A stretch of 5,976 bases of DNA from Patescibacteria group bacterium UBA6257 (GTDB lineage Bacteria; Patescibacteriota; Minisyncoccia; UBA6257): contig DJVL01000025.1 in NCBI GenBank assembly GCA_002440845.1, positions 1 through 5,976 on the forward strand. Direction: 5' to 3'. The notes below the pieces were generated by a model that saw only the letters and a program-made list of their open reading frames with translations, was not told the origin of the DNA and did no database searches. A program made the translations under genes and the position numbers. Positions 4,216 to 5,976 of this stretch are shown here, in pieces (position 1 is the stretch's first letter; each line of letters begins with the position of its first letter).

Positions 4216-4650
4216 ATGGATTCAAGGAAAATTTTAATGATAATCGTGGCAGTGGTTATAGTGGCGATTATTGGGGTCTTGGCATGGAAAGGCATTGGGA
4301 ATAAAACAGGTTCTAATTCTACTGTGCCAACAACCGAAGAACCGATAACTACCGAGACTACGACGAGCGAAGGAGGTGAACAGACAACCGGTGGCCAAGC
4401 AACAGGAGGGAGTATTGGTAAAATGACTGACGATATCTATATAGAGATATTGGCTCAGGCTGCTTATTACGGACAAAAAGACCCAACTAGCTGGCCTGCG
4501 CAGGCAAAGGTTTTATTTGCGAAATATGGCGTAACCGAAAAGGATATTACTGCTTATGGCGAGACCTTGGAGGAAGATCCTTGGCATGCTCAAGAAATTG
4601 CGAAAAAGTATATGCAGCGATTATCAGAATTACAGATTACTGGAAAATAG
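4216..4650 (+). CDS. Membrane-anchored protein with Thr-rich linker and helical C-terminal domain
   Basis: A 144-residue protein with three clear parts. Residues 1-5 are charged, and 6-24 form one transmembrane segment (ILMIIVAVVIVAIIGVLAW) without a signal peptidase site, so it should act as a signal anchor. Residues 30-68 are a flexible low-complexity linker of Thr, Gly, Glu and Ser (TTEEPITTETTTSEGG). Residues 70-141 form a compact, probably all-helical domain (DDIYIEILAQAAYYGQ; KVLFAKYGVTEKDITAYGE; DPWHAQEIAKKYMQRLSEL). The layout suggests a domain displayed outside the membrane. I recognise this helical pattern from small surface or lipoprotein-like hypothetical proteins but cannot name a family. 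It has no cysteines. The ATG has no SD. The gene lies 61 bp after the PH-like gene with no convincing promoter between, so the two are probably co-transcribed. A strong hairpin follows. Confidence 0.85.
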   Translation: MDSRKILMIIVAVVIVAIIGVLAWKGIGNKTGSNSTVPTTEEPITTETTTSEGGEQTTGGQATGGSIGKMTDDIYIEILAQAAYYGQKDPTSWPAQAKVLFAKYGVTEKDITAYGETLEEDPWHAQEIAKKYMQRLSELQITGK

Positions 4651-4660
4651 TTTAGTTTAG

Positions 4661-4695
4661 GGCAGAATACCTTGGTTTTTCCAATGTATTCTGCC
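4661..4695 (+). terminator. Strong hairpin after the 4216 gene, with no T-run
   Basis: GGCAGAATAC (4661-4670) pairs with GTATTCTGCC (4686-4695). Past one C/T mismatch, TTGG/CCAA extends the stem to a TTTTT loop. It lies 11 bp after the stop codon, as expected for a 3'-end structure. The following TGTTGAGTTC is a poor U-tract, so it may be a weak terminator, an mRNA 3' stabiliser or a processing site. Confidence 0.5.
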
Positions 4696-4759
4696 TGTTG
4701 AGTTCAGCAGTCAGTCCAAAATTTTATGAAGACGATAATAAGTAGAAAATTTCATAATT

Positions 4760-4786
4760 TTGAGTATTAAAATAATAGAATATAAA
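4760..4786 (+). promoter_or_regulatory. Possible promoter for the 4814 gene
   Basis: -35 TTGAGT (4760-4765), a short 15-bp spacer and -10 TATAAA (4781-4786). The start would be near 4793, leaving a leader of about 20 nt. The -35 overlaps the right arm of an interrupted inverted repeat (CAAAATT-TT-ATGAA at 4717-4730 with TTCATAATTTTG at 4751-4762). In such AT-rich sequence this is weak evidence; the best support is its position in a 163-bp gap behind a strong hairpin. Confidence 0.35.
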
Positions 4787-4813
4787 AATAATAATAAAAT
4801 TTTATCAAAAAAT

Positions 4814-5976
4814 ATGCTAACAAAGATTAAAATTTATTTAGCTTGCGCAATTATACTTATGGTTGGTCTATGGGGTAATTCCACTTTTGCCCAGCAAGCT
4901 TTACCAGCTGGCGGAAGCAGTTTTGAAACAGCGGTTTTATTGAGCCCGGGGCAATACCAAGGCGGCCCTTTTCATGAATGGCAAAGCCCGATTTATTACT
5001 CCATTCAAGTAAAAGCAGGGCAGGAAATTAATATTAAAACTCAATGTTTTCCTGAAAGAGGGTACACAATAATTCTTTATAACGAAGCTCAAGAAGAATT
5101 AATTTCCGATTATGATATAAGTCCTGAAGTCAACTGGTTGGCTAATGCCAATAAAAGTTCGCAAAAGTATTATCTTAAAATTGTCAATGATGCATCGGCA
5201 GCAGAATCTTTTTCCTTAGAAGTTTCTCTGAAAAATTATTATGATGCTAATAGCGATACTGATGCTGGCGATACTTTTGATAAAGCTCTAACTATTACTC
5301 CCGGAACTTATAATGGGTATTTAACCGGTTATTCTGGTATTATGAACGATGTAGGTGATGATTGGCAGGATATTTATAAAATTGAACTTAAAAAAGGAAT
5401 CCCTTATGAATTTAAAGCTATCCCTCCATCAAAAACATTATTAACTTTGAGCCTCTATAATTCAAATAGGCAATTATTAAAAGAAGAAGATTCAGTTAAC
5501 GGAGGAGCGATTGTGTCTTTATCTTTAACTCCCTCGGCCGATACTAATATCTTTGTTTCTGTTGCAAACTCCAAGAATCCTTATCAAGATGCTTTGGCTA
5601 ATTACCAGTTAGAAGTTAAATCTTTTGTTCCTCTGATAGAATTTTATGTCTGTAAGGATGATTATTGTGAATTGGCGGGAGAGTTTGCGTCTAAAGCAGA
5701 TTGCCAAAAGGCGACAGCCAAAACTTGCTATTCATCCGAGAATTGTGATGATCAATGCGGAGCGTTTCCTACGTCAACAACAATAGTTCCTTCAACAACC
5801 TCGTCTCAAAATGAATGCACGGTTAATCAAACTAAATGCTTTGATAATTTTAATTATCAAAAATGCGGTAATTATGATGACGATGCATATTTAGAATGGT
5901 CATCACCAGTTTATTGCGGAGAAGGCAATAAATGCGAAAAGGGAGAATGTATTTCAGTCCCGCCAAAAGCTTGTCA
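4814..5976 (+). CDS. Exported protein with two PPC-like domains and Cys-rich modules, 3' end missing
   Basis: 387 codons are visible and the frame runs off the window. An N-terminal signal peptide (KIKIYLACAIILMVGLWG core) has a signal peptidase I site after STFA (A26). Two related beta-sandwich domains follow, about 36-138 and 153-269, each opening S/TF-(E/D)-x-A...P-G-x-Y and closing with an Y/F-x-LEV strand. This matches bacterial pre-peptidase C-terminal (PPC) domains, which are usually non-catalytic surface or binding modules. Next is a six-Cys module (C280, C285, C297, C305, C311, C315), a Thr/Ser linker (320-332), and a second six-Cys module (C335, C342, C351, C368, C374, C379) with DDDAYLEW before its fourth Cys. 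C387 lies at the edge. Paired cysteines indicate disulfides outside the membrane. No catalytic domain is visible; one could lie beyond the edge. C11 is not a lipobox: it lies inside the hydrophobic core. The ATG has no SD. Confidence 0.85.
   Translation, partial: MLTKIKIYLACAIILMVGLWGNSTFAQQALPAGGSSFETAVLLSPGQYQGGPFHEWQSPIYYSIQVKAGQEINIKTQCFPERGYTIILYNEAQEELISDYDISPEVNWLANANKSSQKYYLKIVNDASAAESFSLEVSLKNYYDANSDTDAGDTFDKALTITPGTYNGYLTGYSGIMNDVGDDWQDIYKIELKKGIPYEFKAIPPSKTLLTLSLYNSNRQLLKEEDSVNGGAIVSLSLTPSADTNIFVSVANSKNPYQDALANYQLEVKSFVPLIEFYVCKDDYCELAGEFASKADCQKATAKTCYSSENCDDQCGAFPTSTTIVPSTTSSQNECTVNQTKCFDNFNYQKCGNYDDDAYLEWSSPVYCGEGNKCEKGECISVPPKAC

Noticed and set aside
4234..4476. An 80-codon minus-strand frame opposite the membrane-anchored gene.
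   Set aside because: Antisense shadow; the plus strand has a coherent anchor-linker-domain design.
4838..4846. Cys11 of the 4814 protein as a lipoprotein lipobox cysteine.
   Set aside because: It lies inside the hydrophobic core with long hydrophobic sequence after it; a signal peptidase I site at A26 fits better.

Overview
The window is strongly AT-rich, with short intergenic gaps and mostly A/T-ending codons. Several genes match no family I can name, and most starts lack a Shine-Dalgarno (SD) sequence. This suggests a small-genome bacterium of the Candidate Phyla Radiation (Patescibacteria, perhaps Parcubacteria). That placement is inference from style; no phylogenetic marker is present. 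The genes read cleanly with the standard bacterial code. All seven visible stops are TAA or TAG.

Layout. (1) 2-421: the 3' part of a YbaK/EbsC-type aminoacyl-tRNA deacylase gene. (2) 422-804: no convincing protein gene. On the minus strand it holds what looks like a complete, undescribed small-RNA gene: a promoter at 616-643, two adjacent hairpins with the same GCAA-capped tip at 531-610, and a terminal run of seven T. Upstream of its promoter is a cluster of direct and inverted repeats. (3) 811-1260, minus: an Hsp20 small heat-shock protein, ending inside a bidirectional terminator. (4) 1261-1427: a divergent promoter region serving hsp20 leftward and a SpeD-like gene rightward. (5) 1428-1835: a SpeD-fold pyruvoyl protein that keeps the self-processing Ser/His/Cys but has lost a residue expected to bind S-adenosylmethionine. 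(6) 1981-2466: an unrecognised, Trp-rich 161-residue protein with its own promoter, the only strong SD in the window and a terminator overlapping its 3' end. (7) 2638-4650: a probable three-gene run: a 43-residue signal-peptide micro-protein, a 454-residue protein with two related PH-like beta modules, and a membrane-anchored protein with a Thr-rich linker and a helical domain. (8) 4814-5976: an exported protein with two PPC-like beta-sandwich domains and disulfide-rich modules, cut by the window end.

How the parts relate. The left half is housekeeping and stress biology (tRNA proofreading, chaperone, probable amine metabolism). The right half leans toward the cell envelope: three of its four proteins carry a signal peptide or membrane anchor. 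No mobile element, CRISPR array, tRNA or rRNA was seen. The strongest candidates for something undescribed are the twin-hairpin small RNA, the divergent SpeD homologue, and the secreted 12-residue peptide predicted from the 43-codon gene.
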